Positions 25,657 to 33,428 of a DNA stretch of 64,000 bases are shown in pieces. This stretch comes from Eubacterium ruminantium. GTDB lineage: Bacteria; Bacillota; Clostridia; Lachnospirales; Lachnospiraceae. Every line of letters starts with the position of its first letter. Within the stretch, counting starts at the first letter, position 1. The stretch spans positions 1 to 64,000 of the forward strand of contig FNUU01000010.1 in NCBI GenBank assembly GCA_900108205.1. The letters run 5' to 3'. The position numbers were made by a program, and so were the translations under genes. The notes below the pieces were generated by a model that worked only from the letters and a program-made list of their open reading frames with translations, was not told the DNA's origin and made no database searches.

Positions 25657-26673
25657 ATGAGAAAAGTCAGGACAGAAGATGCAATCGGACAGGCCTTGGC
25701 GCATGATGTAACGGCTATGCGAGAGGGCTTTAAGGGGGCACTATTTAAAAGAGGACATATTATAGAGGAGAAGGATATCCCTGTGCTGCTTGATATCGGC
25801 AAGAAGACTGTGTACGTAGGAGAGGCTGATGAAGGGCTTCTTCATGAGGAAGACTGTGCCATCAGGCTTGCCGGCATGGTTCAGGTTCCGGGCGCACATT
25901 ACACAGAACCTTCTGAGGGAAAGGTTTTACTGATTACCGATGTTCAGGGAATGCTGAGGGTGGATACCGGACTTCTGAAAGAAATAAATGGTATAGGAGA
26001 TATCACGATCGCAACACTGCCGGATCATTACAAGCTGGAAAAGGGTGCGTCTGTAGCGTCTATGAGAATTGTTCCGCTTTATACCGAGGAGAAACAGATT
26101 GAGAAAGCGGAAGAACTGTGCAGGGACAGAAAGCTGATACGCATATTGCCGTATACAAATAAAAAGGTCGGTATTATTATTACCGGTTCTGAAGTGTATA
26201 GTGGCAGGATCAGTGACAGGTTTGAACCTGTTATAAGGAAGAAGCTTGATTATTATCCGGCTGAGATAGTGGATATAAAAATATGTGATGATGATAAGTC
26301 TATGATAGTTGACGCGGCTCGTGAACTGCTCACAAAAGGAGCGGATTTTCTGATATTTACCGGTGGTATGTCAGTTGATCCAGATGATCTTACACCGGGG
26401 GCAATCAAGGAACTGGGAGCGGATATTGTAAGTCACGGCGTGCCTGCACAACCCGGAAATATGACTTTAGTGGCTTATCTCGGAGATGTTCCGATACTTG
26501 GAGTTCCGGGGGCGGCAATCTCGCTTCCGACAACAATGCTGGATGTAATGCTGCCGCAGATTTTTGCCGGAGAGAGGTTTACCATGAAGGAACTGATCGA
26601 TCTTGGAGATGGTGGACTCTGCCAGAAGTGCAATCCATGTCATTTCCCAAATTGCACATTTGGAAGGTATTGA
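25657..26673 (+). CDS. Molybdopterin-binding protein with MoCF (MoeA/MogA-like) domain and Cys-rich tail
   Basis: The 338-residue protein has an N-terminal region (residues 1-165) of the type seen in clostridial molybdopterin-binding proteins, starting KVRTEDAIGQALAHDVT. A MoCF domain follows (about 170-310) with GIIITGSEVYSGRI, LIFTGGMSVDPDDLTPGAI and PILGVPGAAISLPTTMLD. The C-terminus GLCQKCNPCHFPNCTFGRY has four cysteines and is typical of this subgroup. Such proteins take part in molybdenum-cofactor handling, but no other mo- gene is nearby, so its role here is uncertain. The ribosome-binding site is GGGAGAG. Confidence 0.82.
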   Translation: MRKVRTEDAIGQALAHDVTAMREGFKGALFKRGHIIEEKDIPVLLDIGKKTVYVGEADEGLLHEEDCAIRLAGMVQVPGAHYTEPSEGKVLLITDVQGMLRVDTGLLKEINGIGDITIATLPDHYKLEKGASVASMRIVPLYTEEKQIEKAEELCRDRKLIRILPYTNKKVGIIITGSEVYSGRISDRFEPVIRKKLDYYPAEIVDIKICDDDKSMIVDAARELLTKGADFLIFTGGMSVDPDDLTPGAIKELGADIVSHGVPAQPGNMTLVAYLGDVPILGVPGAAISLPTTMLDVMLPQIFAGERFTMKELIDLGDGGLCQKCNPCHFPNCTFGRY

Positions 26674-26788
26674 TATATGAAATGATACCGGAGGGATTTT
26701 TAGGTCACGAATGAATATAATATGCGGTTTATGCATATGATCGTAGATTATTACGGAAGACAATATATTCGCAAAAGGATGGTAAATT

Positions 26789-27163
26789 ATGATTAAAGGT
26801 ATTCACCACATTTCGATGAAATGTAATACTGAAGAAATCAATAAAGTTAAAGAATTCTACATCTCTCTTTTGGGGCTGAAGATAGCTCGCGAGTGGGCGG
26901 ATGGGATCATGATTGATACCGGTAACGGATATATCGAAATCTTTACCAATGCTGATGGAGAGCATTGTTTAGGCTCGATTCGTCATTTTGCATTACTTAC
27001 CGATGATGTAGATTCGATAGCCGAAAAAGTGAAAAACGCCGGATACGAATTGTTTATAGAACCAAATGATAAGGTGATAAAGTCTGTTCCGGAATATCCT
27101 ATAAGAATGGCGTTTTGTTTTGGCCCTCTCGGTGAACAGATAGAGTTTTTCTGCGAGAGGTAA
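26789..27163 (+). CDS. VOC (glyoxalase/bleomycin resistance-like) family protein
   Basis: A complete single 124-residue VOC module. It has IKGIHHISMKC with the first metal-ligand His, VKEFYISLLGLKIAREW, GNGYIEIF with the Glu ligand, SIRHFALLTDDVDSI with the second His, and PLGEQIEFFCER with the final Glu. These positions build the paired beta-alpha-beta-beta-beta metal site. The substrate is unknown; family members include glyoxalase I, dioxygenases and fosfomycin or bleomycin resistance proteins. AAAGGATGG precedes ATG 26789. It stands alone between a molybdopterin-binding gene and an accessory region. Confidence 0.82.
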   Translation: MIKGIHHISMKCNTEEINKVKEFYISLLGLKIAREWADGIMIDTGNGYIEIFTNADGEHCLGSIRHFALLTDDVDSIAEKVKNAGYELFIEPNDKVIKSVPEYPIRMAFCFGPLGEQIEFFCER

Positions 27164-27234
27164 ACTATGTTATTGTTGGAGAATTAATGTGATTTAAAAG
27201 TGTCAGGTTTTTGGATAAAAATATAACTAAAACA

Positions 27235-27269
27235 TGTCGTTCACTCAATAAAACTGTCGTTCACTCAAT
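27235..27269 (+). promoter_or_regulatory. Perfect 15-bp direct repeat (possible LytTR-type operator)
   Basis: TGTCGTTCACTCAAT occurs at 27235-27249 and again at 27255-27269, a period of 20 bases or about two helical turns. An extended -10 (TG-TATAAA, 27285-27292) lies just downstream, so the second copy overlaps the -35 position. LytTR regulators bind paired 9-bp direct repeats about 21 bases apart; a regulator is not encoded nearby. Confidence 0.6.
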
Positions 27270-27348
27270 GAATATATATTTTTATGTATAAAAATCGTAG
27301 AATGGATTTTAACAGAAATATGTTATATTGATTGGAGGAACAGCGAAA

Positions 27349-28200
27349 ATGAAGAAAAAAAGATTGATTTGTTATTTGATGGCTATTATTATAATAGTAT
27401 CAGCGGTAGGGGTGTGCAGTTTTAATTCATACGCTGAAGAGTATGAAACAAATGATGGACAGTACATAATGGAATCTGAGTATGAGGAATTTGATATAAA
27501 CGAAGACAGCAAAACTATAAATGACGAGAAATTGATTACAAATGTCAGTAACCCGTCAAGTGGTGTGATAAAGTTTGTGCTGCATATGCCGGCTAATAGT
27601 AAGGCGAGTTATAAAATTGAACTTAAAGTTTCAAAGAACAGAAAAGAAACAATAGAAATACATGGACATAGTTGTGAAAACAAGACTAACAAAGCAGTGA
27701 GTAAAACGATTTCGTTTAATGTCAATTACTTCACGGATAATTATACAGTATCTGCTACTTGTAGTACGGGACCTGTAAGGTATAAAACATATTATAAAGA
27801 TACTGATTATGCAATGAGTAGATTAAAAAAGACGGAATATACCAATAAATTTGTATGGGATACTGAAAATATAAGGAAATATGAAAATGGACAAAGAGTT
27901 CATACTTTTTTGAGCTTTGCAGTTACTGGGTTGGTTGATTTATATTTTTCTAAAGGGGCTATGTCAACGGTCGTAAGCATCGCTTTCTTTTGTGTAGAAT
28001 TAATATCAGTTGATGACGGAGCATCAACAAAAACTATAATGACTACACCTATAAAAGGGTGGGGATATCAAATAAAGTGTGTGCCGATAGATAAAGGTGT
28101 AAAACAATATCTTGTAGTATATGATAGTAATGACAAATTATATGAAACATATGAATTAAGTGAACGCCTTTATGGTGGTATTATTCCTATAATCAAATAG
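27349..28200 (+). CDS. Secreted protein of unknown function with internal hydrophobic segment
   Basis: ATG 27349 (GGAGG at 27334-27338) gives 283 residues; a TTG at 27328 is the only alternative. A signal peptide (KRLICYLMAIIIIVSAVGV, then SFNSYAEE) is followed by an acidic stretch and a beta-rich domain (IKFVLHMPANSKASYKIEL). A hydrophobic Gly/Ser-containing segment lies near residues 193-227 (SFAVTGLVDLYFSKGAM, VSIAFFCVELISV), followed by a beta-rich tail ending GGIIPIIK. I recognise no family. The single long hydrophobic stretch could be membrane-inserting. It is transcribed behind a direct-repeat operator and is followed 17 bases later by small two-helix membrane proteins. Confidence 0.65.
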   Translation: MKKKRLICYLMAIIIIVSAVGVCSFNSYAEEYETNDGQYIMESEYEEFDINEDSKTINDEKLITNVSNPSSGVIKFVLHMPANSKASYKIELKVSKNRKETIEIHGHSCENKTNKAVSKTISFNVNYFTDNYTVSATCSTGPVRYKTYYKDTDYAMSRLKKTEYTNKFVWDTENIRKYENGQRVHTFLSFAVTGLVDLYFSKGAMSTVVSIAFFCVELISVDDGASTKTIMTTPIKGWGYQIKCVPIDKGVKQYLVVYDSNDKLYETYELSERLYGGIIPIIK

Positions 28201-28217
28201 GCTAAAGGAGAATAACT

Positions 28218-28403
28218 ATGAAAAGGGTAAGAATTATAAGATATATAGCACTTGCTTTAGCTATTATTGCTACAATGGTAGCTGTGATCCTTTATGGTGA
28301 GGCAAATAAATATTGTATGGCTATAATATTTGCGCTGGCTGCAGTCTTTCATTTAATTCAATTTGTTTTGTATTTAGTTGAAAAAAATAAAAATAATAAT
28401 TAG
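28218..28403 (+). CDS. Small two-helix membrane protein (copy A)
   Basis: A 61-residue protein with two hydrophobic helices at about residues 8-27 and 33-53, a basic N-terminus (MKRVRIIRYI) and a Lys/Asn tail. AAAGGAGAA precedes the ATG. It lies 17 bases after the secreted-protein gene and has its own hairpin terminator. The near-identical copy at 28811 differs by two residues (Glu28-Ala29 here, Asp-Thr there). Function unknown; small paired-helix proteins next to a secreted protein are often immunity or export partners, but that is only a guess. Confidence 0.65.
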   Translation: MKRVRIIRYIALALAIIATMVAVILYGEANKYCMAIIFALAAVFHLIQFVLYLVEKNKNNN

Positions 28404-28412
28404 TAAAATATA

Positions 28413-28450
28413 AGCCGCTTCAACGTGAAAATTGTAGGGCGGCTGTTTTT
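28413..28450 (+). terminator. Hairpin terminator after copy A
   Basis: AGCCGC (28413-28418) pairs with GCGGCT (28439-28444), followed by GTTTTT. The same structure is repeated at 29006-29043. Confidence 0.7.
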
Positions 28451-28523
28451 GAAATGAGTCATACTATTTAGGGGATGTTTCGTTGTCAACAATATCAATA
28501 GCGCATAAATAGAGAGGATTATA

Positions 28524-28757
28524 ATGAATAAGTATAGAATTACAAGGTATATTATGTATACAGTATCGGCTTTGTTGATTCTTATAGTAGCATTTACGCA
28601 TAAAAAAATAGATATCACTTACTCTATTATACTATTTGGCGTGGCTGTAATATTAGTGTGGGCACAAGCGATTTTGTTTCATATTGAAAAGAAAAAATAT
28701 GGAAAAAAATCATTAATGGATCACATGGTTGAAAGTGCAAAAAACAGAGATGTATAA
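28524..28757 (+). CDS. Small two-helix membrane protein, related to flanking copies
   Basis: A 77-residue protein with two hydrophobic helices (about residues 10-27 and 34-52) and a longer polar, basic tail (KKKYGKKSLMDHMVES). The N-terminus MNKYRITRYIMYTVSALLIL follows the same plan as MKRVRIIRYIALALAII of the flanking 61-residue proteins, so the three are probably paralogues. AGAGAGG precedes the ATG. Function unknown. It sits inside the 593-bp unit whose ends are duplicated. Confidence 0.6.
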   Translation: MNKYRITRYIMYTVSALLILIVAFTHKKIDITYSIILFGVAVILVWAQAILFHIEKKKYGKKSLMDHMVESAKNRDV

Positions 28758-28810
28758 ATTTACGTATTAATTCAATTGAACAAAATCAAATAGGCTAAAG
28801 GAGAATAACT

Positions 28811-28996
28811 ATGAAAAGGGTAAGAATTATAAGATATATAGCACTTGCTTTAGCTATTATTGCTACAATGGTAGCTGTGATCCTTTACGGTGATACAAAT
28901 AAATATTGTATGGCTATAATATTTGCGCTGGCTGCAGTCTTTCATTTAATTCAATTTGTTTTGTATTTAGTTGAAAAAAATAAAAATAATAATTAG
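28811..28996 (+). CDS. Small two-helix membrane protein (copy B)
   Basis: A 61-residue near-duplicate of the protein at 28218, with the same ribosome-binding site, helices and Lys/Asn tail. It differs at residues 28-29 (Asp-Thr) and by one silent change nearby. A copy of the hairpin terminator follows at 29006-29043. The duplication looks recent because even the non-coding flanks are retained. Function unknown. Confidence 0.63.
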   Translation: MKRVRIIRYIALALAIIATMVAVILYGDTNKYCMAIIFALAAVFHLIQFVLYLVEKNKNNN

Positions 28997-29005
28997 TAAA
29001 ATATA

Positions 29006-29043
29006 AGCCGCTTCAACGTGAAAATTGTAGGGCGGCTGTTTTT
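29006..29043 (+). terminator. Hairpin terminator after copy B
   Basis: Same AGCCGC/GCGGCT stem and T-tract as at 28413-28450, carried along by the duplication. Confidence 0.7.
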
Positions 29044-29072
29044 GAAAAAAGTCATAGTATGTCATTTTAGTT

Positions 29073-29222
29073 TCACAGTCGAAAAAAATCATAACATTTG
29101 CATATAATAAGTCTGACGATTTTTTTAAACATTCCGGAAATCTTCAGCTGCACCAGATGGTACTCCAGCAAATCGGTGTTTATTTCTGCGTCCTCTATGA
29201 ACAGTATATCAGATGATCTCAT
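29073..29222 (-). pseudogene. Possible remnant of a response-regulator-like gene
   Basis: A 49-codon minus-strand frame reads MRSSDILFIEDAEINTDLLE and onward to a Lys/Ile-rich end. The ILFIEDAEIN start resembles the first strand and acidic pocket of receiver domains (usual ILIVEDNEIN). There is no ribosome-binding site, the frame stops after half a domain, and codon style differs from the AT-rich surroundings. I read it as a decayed fragment; it could also be chance. Confidence 0.3.
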
Positions 29223-29316
29223 AACTATTAATTTATATGGCAGAATAAAGAAATTTGAGATATAATTGATTTGATAAAAATTATTTGAGTAATCGTTATT
29301 TATGAGGTTGACATAT

Positions 29317-29382
<66 letters not shown>

Positions 29383-29418
29383 TTAATTATGCTATTTTTT
29401 ATATTATACGAGATGGAT

Positions 29419-29460
29419 AACCTACGGAAATAAGGTGTTTTCTTATTTTCGTAGGTTTTT
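29419..29460 (+). terminator. Strong terminator after the repeat mini-ORF
   Basis: A 16-bp stem starting AACCTACGGAAATAAG (29419-29434) pairs with 29442-29457 with one G-T pair, followed by TTT. In the opposite direction it is preceded by A residues and may be bidirectional. Confidence 0.85.
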
Positions 29461-29493
29461 ATGTTTATAATATGAAAGAATTGAGGGAAAGAT

Positions 29494-30258
29494 ATGGGAA
29501 AGAGATTTTGTATGACTTGTGGTGTAGAACTTCCTGATATGGCTCAGAATTGTCCGATATGTGGCGCGGTTGTGGGAAAAAGAAAGGTAGAAACACAGGA
29601 AGAACGTCAGTATAGAGAATTTAAGGAACAGCAAGAGTATTTTTTTCAACAACAAAAAGAACAGATGGAAAAATTACAACGTCAAAATGAAGAACTACAG
29701 AGACAGATGCAGCAGATGAACCAGAAAAAGAAAAAAGGTGTTAATGCACTTGCTCTTGTGGCAGCAGTTTTCCTTGTGGTTGGTTTGATGTTACCATTCA
29801 TGAGAGTTAAAGGTGAAAATTATGATAGAGACCGTAGTCTAGCAATGGGATTTTCTGTTCCTAGTAGTATATCTATTACAGAAGGGACACTCTTTCAGTG
29901 GATTAATACGTTTGGATCAACTCCAAAGCAACATGCGTATAATTATCTTGAAACAGCGCTAACAGGAAAAGAATCTTCAGAAATAAATCTTCAGACAACA
30001 GCGGTTGGTATAGTTTTTTTTGCGTTGATTATTATATTAGTTGTGGATAGCTTTAAACCGTTAAAGATTATGAAAGGTATCTTTTCAATTGTTATTATAG
30101 CCTTAATAATATTAGCATATTTCTTGATAAGCAATACTGGCGATGAGCATTATGAGGTCAGTATGACATGTAGCGTAGGGTTTTATACAATGATAGGTTC
30201 AGCTGTTGCTGCATTATTTAGTTATTTAACATATCCAAAAGAAAATAATAATATGTAG
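29494..30258 (+). CDS. Zinc-ribbon, coiled-coil membrane protein
   Basis: The 254-residue protein begins with a zinc ribbon (Cys6-x2-Cys9 and Cys20-x2-Cys23: FCMTCGVELP, NCPICGAVV). A Gln/Glu-rich coiled coil at about residues 35-78 (EEQYR-like heptads, QRQNEELQRQMQQM) comes next. Four hydrophobic segments follow at about 84-102, 170-186, 192-212 and 228-246, with an extracellular loop between the first two. Short zinc ribbons joined to membrane domains are common in Firmicutes but of unknown function. GAGGGAAAG precedes ATG 29494. The gene is AT-rich and stands alone behind a strong terminator. Confidence 0.68.
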   Translation: MGKRFCMTCGVELPDMAQNCPICGAVVGKRKVETQEERQYREFKEQQEYFFQQQKEQMEKLQRQNEELQRQMQQMNQKKKKGVNALALVAAVFLVVGLMLPFMRVKGENYDRDRSLAMGFSVPSSISITEGTLFQWINTFGSTPKQHAYNYLETALTGKESSEINLQTTAVGIVFFALIIILVVDSFKPLKIMKGIFSIVIIALIILAYFLISNTGDEHYEVSMTCSVGFYTMIGSAVAALFSYLTYPKENNNM

Positions 30259-30408
30259 TGCAATTTGAAATTTATACCAGAAGTATAATGACAACAAAAA
30301 AAATCTGTGTTACAATGATGGACAGTCAGGGGAATGGCAGTATTTTGCTATACCTAAATTAGAAAAAATGTGAGATAGATTAAATCTGTCTCAGGAAAGG
30401 AAAAAGAA
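30259..30408 (+). other. Intergenic, short inverted repeat before a mini-ORF
   Basis: GAGATAGAT-TAA-ATCTGTCTC (30372-30392) forms a 9-bp stem with one G-T pair just upstream of the AGGAAAGG ribosome-binding site. It could hide or expose that site. Nothing else is evident. Confidence 0.45.
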
Positions 30409-30570
30409 ATGATTACAGCGACACTTAAGAAAAATCCATACATCAGTCTTTGGGAAGCACTTTCAAGTAATAATGAACAGAGCTTGGATTTTGCGTGTGA
30501 TTGTAATACATATAATAAGATAAGTTTAGACGTGTCAGCTGTATTTCGAGAAAGGCGGAGAGTCTGTTAA
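30409..30570 (+). CDS. Small hypothetical ORF (53 residues)
   Basis: ATG 30409 has AGGAAAGG about eight bases upstream and a hairpin before that. The frame gives 53 residues beginning MITATLKKNPYISLWEAL and ending in an Arg-rich RERRRVC. A terminator follows at 30608. The good initiation context and flanking hairpins suggest a transcribed unit, but no family is recognised and the Arg-rich end may mean a truncated gene. Confidence 0.4.
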   Translation: MITATLKKNPYISLWEALSSNNEQSLDFACDCNTYNKISLDVSAVFRERRRVC

Positions 30571-30607
30571 CCGTTTTTCTTAAGATAGATATAGATTAGA
30601 TATTCAG

Positions 30608-30640
30608 GGCCGCTTATCTTATTTGATAAGTGGCCTTTTC
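30608..30640 (+). terminator. Rho-independent terminator
   Basis: GGCCGCTTATC (30608-30618) pairs over 11 bp with GATAAGTGGCC (30625-30635), then TTTTC. Confidence 0.85.
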
Positions 30641-30712
30641 TATTATATAAAAAATGCTCCGCTAAGGATGCGTCTAGGGCACATGCTCAAAAGTAATAAA
30701 GAGGTGAAAACA

Positions 30713-31915
30713 ATGTTTGATATAAAAGGAAAAGTTAATACAGCTGTCTGCTATGCCACTGTTGTGGAGGATGCTGCCATAGAGCAGATACGCCGCATGT
30801 GTGACTATGATTTTACTGAGGGCAGCAAGATAAGGATCATGCCGGATGTACATGCTGGCAAGGGCTGTACCATCGGAACCACCATGACAGTTTTGGACAG
30901 AGCAGTTCCAAATATTGTCGGAGTGGATATCGGCTGTGGAATGTATACAGTAAATATAGGAAGAAATGATATAGATCTTCCGCTTTTGGATGAGGCCTGC
31001 CATATTATTCCGTCAGGAATGAAGGTATGGGAGGGAAGAAGAGAGAGATTTGATCTCTCAGAGCTTAAATGCTACAGAAACCTTAAGGAGACAAGATATA
31101 TCGAGAGAAGTATCGGTACGCTTGGAGGTGGAAATCATTTCATTGAGGTGGATGAAGCAGAAGATGGAACAAAATATCTGGTGATACATACAGGCAGCCG
31201 TAACCTGGGAAAACAGGTTGCGGAGTATTACCAGAAGCTTGCTATAGAGATTCATTCCGGAAAGGATGAGTATTATGCGGCGAGGGAGGCCCTTATAAAA
31301 GAATATAAGGAGGCCGGAAGAAGAAAAGAGATAGAGGAAGCTCTAAAGGCTCTTAAATGGGAGAAAAGAGAGTGCCTTATTCCGGATGACCTCTGCTACT
31401 TATATGGAACATATTTTGAGGACTACCTTCACGATGTGGAAATCTGCCAGAGGTTTGCAAAGCTTAACAGAGAAAGGATAGCTGAGGAAATCTTCAAGAT
31501 AACCGGTATAGAGCCGGGCGAGGCATTTCATACTATCCACAATTACATCGATACAGAGGAAATGATACTGCGAAAGGGTTCCATAGCAGCACATAAGGGA
31601 GAAAAGGTACTTATACCTATTAATATGCGTGACGGAAGTATACTTGCGGTCGGTAAGGGCAACCCGGACTGGAACTATTCCGCACCGCACGGAGCCGGAA
31701 GGCTGATGTCACGTACAGTTGCAAAGAATACTCTTTCTATGGAGGAGTATAAAGAAAAGATGCAGGGAGTTTATACGACTTCCATAAATGAAAATACACT
31801 TGATGAGGCCCCTATGGCATATAAATCTCTTGCGGATATCATCGATACGGTAAGAGAGTCAGTAGATGTTATAGAGGTATTGAAACCAATTTATAATTTT
31901 AAGGCTTCCGAGTAG
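30713..31915 (+). CDS. rtcB: RtcB-family RNA ligase
   Basis: The 400-residue protein from ATG 30713 (GAGGTG upstream; earlier in-frame starts lack a site and run through the terminator) is an RtcB ligase. In the family these join RNA 3'-phosphate or 2',3'-cyclic phosphate ends to 5'-OH ends using GTP and manganese. Metal and catalytic features include Cys75 in GVDIGCGM, GGGNHFIE, HTGSRNLG, FHTIHNYID, and the guanylylated His326 in SAPHGAGRLMSR. It is the shorter bacterial form. No archease or RtcA gene is adjacent. An XRE-type regulator lies 164 bases downstream. Confidence 0.92.
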   Translation: MFDIKGKVNTAVCYATVVEDAAIEQIRRMCDYDFTEGSKIRIMPDVHAGKGCTIGTTMTVLDRAVPNIVGVDIGCGMYTVNIGRNDIDLPLLDEACHIIPSGMKVWEGRRERFDLSELKCYRNLKETRYIERSIGTLGGGNHFIEVDEAEDGTKYLVIHTGSRNLGKQVAEYYQKLAIEIHSGKDEYYAAREALIKEYKEAGRRKEIEEALKALKWEKRECLIPDDLCYLYGTYFEDYLHDVEICQRFAKLNRERIAEEIFKITGIEPGEAFHTIHNYIDTEEMILRKGSIAAHKGEKVLIPINMRDGSILAVGKGNPDWNYSAPHGAGRLMSRTVAKNTLSMEEYKEKMQGVYTTSINENTLDEAPMAYKSLADIIDTVRESVDVIEVLKPIYNFKASE

Positions 31916-32079
31916 GAGAAGACTGTCATGTTTATCTGATAACAACAGGTAAAAGCAAAGAGAGTATTTGTTTTTCCTGATAAGGCAATAGCAACAGATA
32001 ATGCAGTATGACAGATCGATGCAGAAAGAATTTATCAGGCATCATGCTCCGCCCGGTGAAGCCGGTACAGGAGGTAAAA

Positions 32080-32334
32080 ATGGAAATGATGCCAATGATA
32101 GATACTATAGCTACCGGCCACAATATTGTGGCACTCAGAAAAAGAGCAGGTCTTACGGTGGCAGATCTGCAGGATATATTTGGATTCTCTACTCCACAGG
32201 CTATTTACAAGTGGCAGAGAGGTTCAGCACTCCCAACCATAGATAATCTTGTGGTTCTGGCAGAGGTGTTTGGTGTGTCTATGGATGAGATCCTTGTGAT
32301 ATCACACGTTAATATCACTCTCAGAACTGCTTGA
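32080..32334 (+). CDS. Small XRE-family helix-turn-helix regulator
   Basis: ATG 32080 with AGGAGG five bases upstream gives 84 residues; an ATG at 32008 would extend the frame without a site. The helix-turn-helix is ALRKRAGLTVADLQDIFGF, with the recognition helix STPQAIYKWQRGSALP and the usual SMDEIL after LAEVFGV. Such single-domain proteins act as dimeric DNA-binding regulators. The target is not evident; it lies between rtcB and the ribosomal-protein operon and has its own site. Confidence 0.8.
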   Translation: MEMMPMIDTIATGHNIVALRKRAGLTVADLQDIFGFSTPQAIYKWQRGSALPTIDNLVVLAEVFGVSMDEILVISHVNITLRTA

Positions 32335-32367
32335 CAGTAAAAACCCTACAAAATCTTCATTTTCCTG

Positions 32368-32396
32368 TTGACAGAGCCGCTGTAATATACTATAAT
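32368..32396 (+). promoter_or_regulatory. Consensus promoter of rplM-rpsI
   Basis: Perfect TTGACA (32368-32373) and TATAAT (32391-32396) with a 17-base spacer, as expected for a ribosomal-protein operon. Confidence 0.9.
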
Positions 32397-32402
32397 TCAA
32401 CT

Positions 32403-32503
32403 CTGTGACAAGACGTGACGAGCTCTAACCATGCCCCGGAATAGAGGGTCATCGGATTGCCGAATAGGAAATTACATAGATTTTTGAAGGAGGAACTTTC
32501 GAT
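32403..32503 (+). promoter_or_regulatory. Structured leader of rplM (L13-leader candidate)
   Basis: The 100-base untranslated leader contains small stems (CGGATTGCCG near 32453) and a GAGGGTCATCGG block before the AGGAGG site. Firmicute L13 leaders are known autoregulatory elements. I match this by position and length, not by a consensus. Confidence 0.4.
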
Positions 32504-32938
32504 ATGAAGAGCTTTGTTGCAAGCCCATCAACCATTGAGAGAAAGTGGTATGTTGTTGATGCCACTGGTCATACATTAGGCCGTCTTACATCAGAGATAG
32601 CTAAGATACTTAGAGGAAAGAATAAGCCTACTTATACACCAAGCATTGATACAGGTGATTATGTAATCGTTGTAAATGCTGACAAGATCAAGGTTACAGG
32701 TAATAAGCTTAATGACAAGATTTATTACAGACATTCTGATCATGTAGGCGGACTTAAGTCTATTACACTTAAGGAGCTCCTTGCTAAGGACAGTACTGAA
32801 GTAATTAAGCATGCAGTTAAGGGAATGCTTCCTAAGGGACCTCTTGGAAGAAGCATGATTGATAAGCTTTTTGTTTATGCAGGTCCAGATCACAAGCAGC
32901 AGGCACAGAAGCCGGAAGCACTTGAGATTAAGTATTAA
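32504..32938 (+). CDS. rplM: Ribosomal protein L13
   Basis: The 144-residue L13 of the large subunit, with [35 protein letters not shown], the [10 protein letters not shown] signature and the [16 protein letters not shown] ending. AGGAGG precedes ATG 32504. rpsI follows 17 bases later, the standard bacterial pair, under one consensus promoter. Confidence 0.98.
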   Translation: MKSFVASPSTIERKWYVVDATGHTLGRLTSEIAKILRGKNKPTYTPSIDTGDYVIVVNADKIKVTGNKLNDKIYYRHSDHVGGLKSITLKELLAKDSTEVIKHAVKGMLPKGPLGRSMIDKLFVYAGPDHKQQAQKPEALEIKY

Positions 32939-32955
32939 TTAAGGAGGAAGACATT

Positions 32956-33351
32956 ATGGCAAAGGCAGCTAAATTCTACGGTACAGGAAGAAGAAAGAGC
33001 AGTGTTGCACGTGTTTACCTTGTACCTGGTACAGGAAAGATTACAGTTAATAAGAAGTCACTTGATGACTATTTTGGATTAGAGACACTTAAAGTTATCG
33101 TTAAGCAGCCACTTGTAGCTACAGCTACAGAAGGCAAGTATGATGTACTTGTAAATGTATATGGCGGTGGTTTCACAGGCCAGGCAGGTGCTATCAGACA
33201 CGGTATCTCAAGAGCTCTTCTTACAGTTTCAGCTGATTACAGACCAGCTCTCAAGTCTGCAGGATATCTTACAAGAGATCCTCGTATGAAGGAGAGAAAG
33301 AAGTACGGTCTCAAGGCAGCTCGTCGTGCACCACAGTTCTCAAAGAGATAA
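32956..33351 (+). CDS. rpsI: Ribosomal protein S9
   Basis: The 131-residue S9 of the small subunit. It has the N-terminal [17 protein letters not shown], the central [19 protein letters not shown] and the universal C-terminal RAPQFSKR tail that reaches the P-site. AAGGAGGAA precedes the ATG. It ends the L13-S9 operon and a strong terminator follows. Confidence 0.98.
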   Translation: MAKAAKFYGTGRRKSSVARVYLVPGTGKITVNKKSLDDYFGLETLKVIVKQPLVATATEGKYDVLVNVYGGGFTGQAGAIRHGISRALLTVSADYRPALKSAGYLTRDPRMKERKKYGLKAARRAPQFSKR

Positions 33352-33387
33352 TCCGCGTTCCTACAAGCGATACAAATTGGATAAAAA

Positions 33388-33428
33388 AACGCACCCGCAA
33401 GTTTACTTGCAAGGGTGCGCTTTTTTTA
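33388..33428 (+). terminator. Terminator of the rplM-rpsI operon
   Basis: CGCACCC pairs with GGGTGCG, enclosing an inner GCAAG-TTTA-CTTGC stem, followed by seven T residues. Confidence 0.92.

Larger units (their letters stand above)
28191..28463 (+). repeat. Segmental duplication, copy A
   Basis: Bases 28191-28463 are nearly identical to 28784-29056 (offset 593). Copy A includes the last codons of the secreted-protein gene, the ribosome-binding site, the whole 61-residue ORF and its terminator. I count three base changes inside the ORF and a few at the distal edge. Confidence 0.9.
28784..29056 (+). repeat. Segmental duplication, copy B
   Basis: This is the second copy of the block at 28191-28463. 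It begins with the AATCAAATAG that forms the 3' end of the secreted-protein gene in copy A, here stranded between genes. That shows copy A is the ancestral context and copy B the derived insertion. Confidence 0.88.

Noticed and set aside
30623..30712. Longer N-terminus for RtcB
   Set aside because: It begins within a terminator stem and lacks a ribosome-binding site; MFDIKGK at 30713 fits the family.
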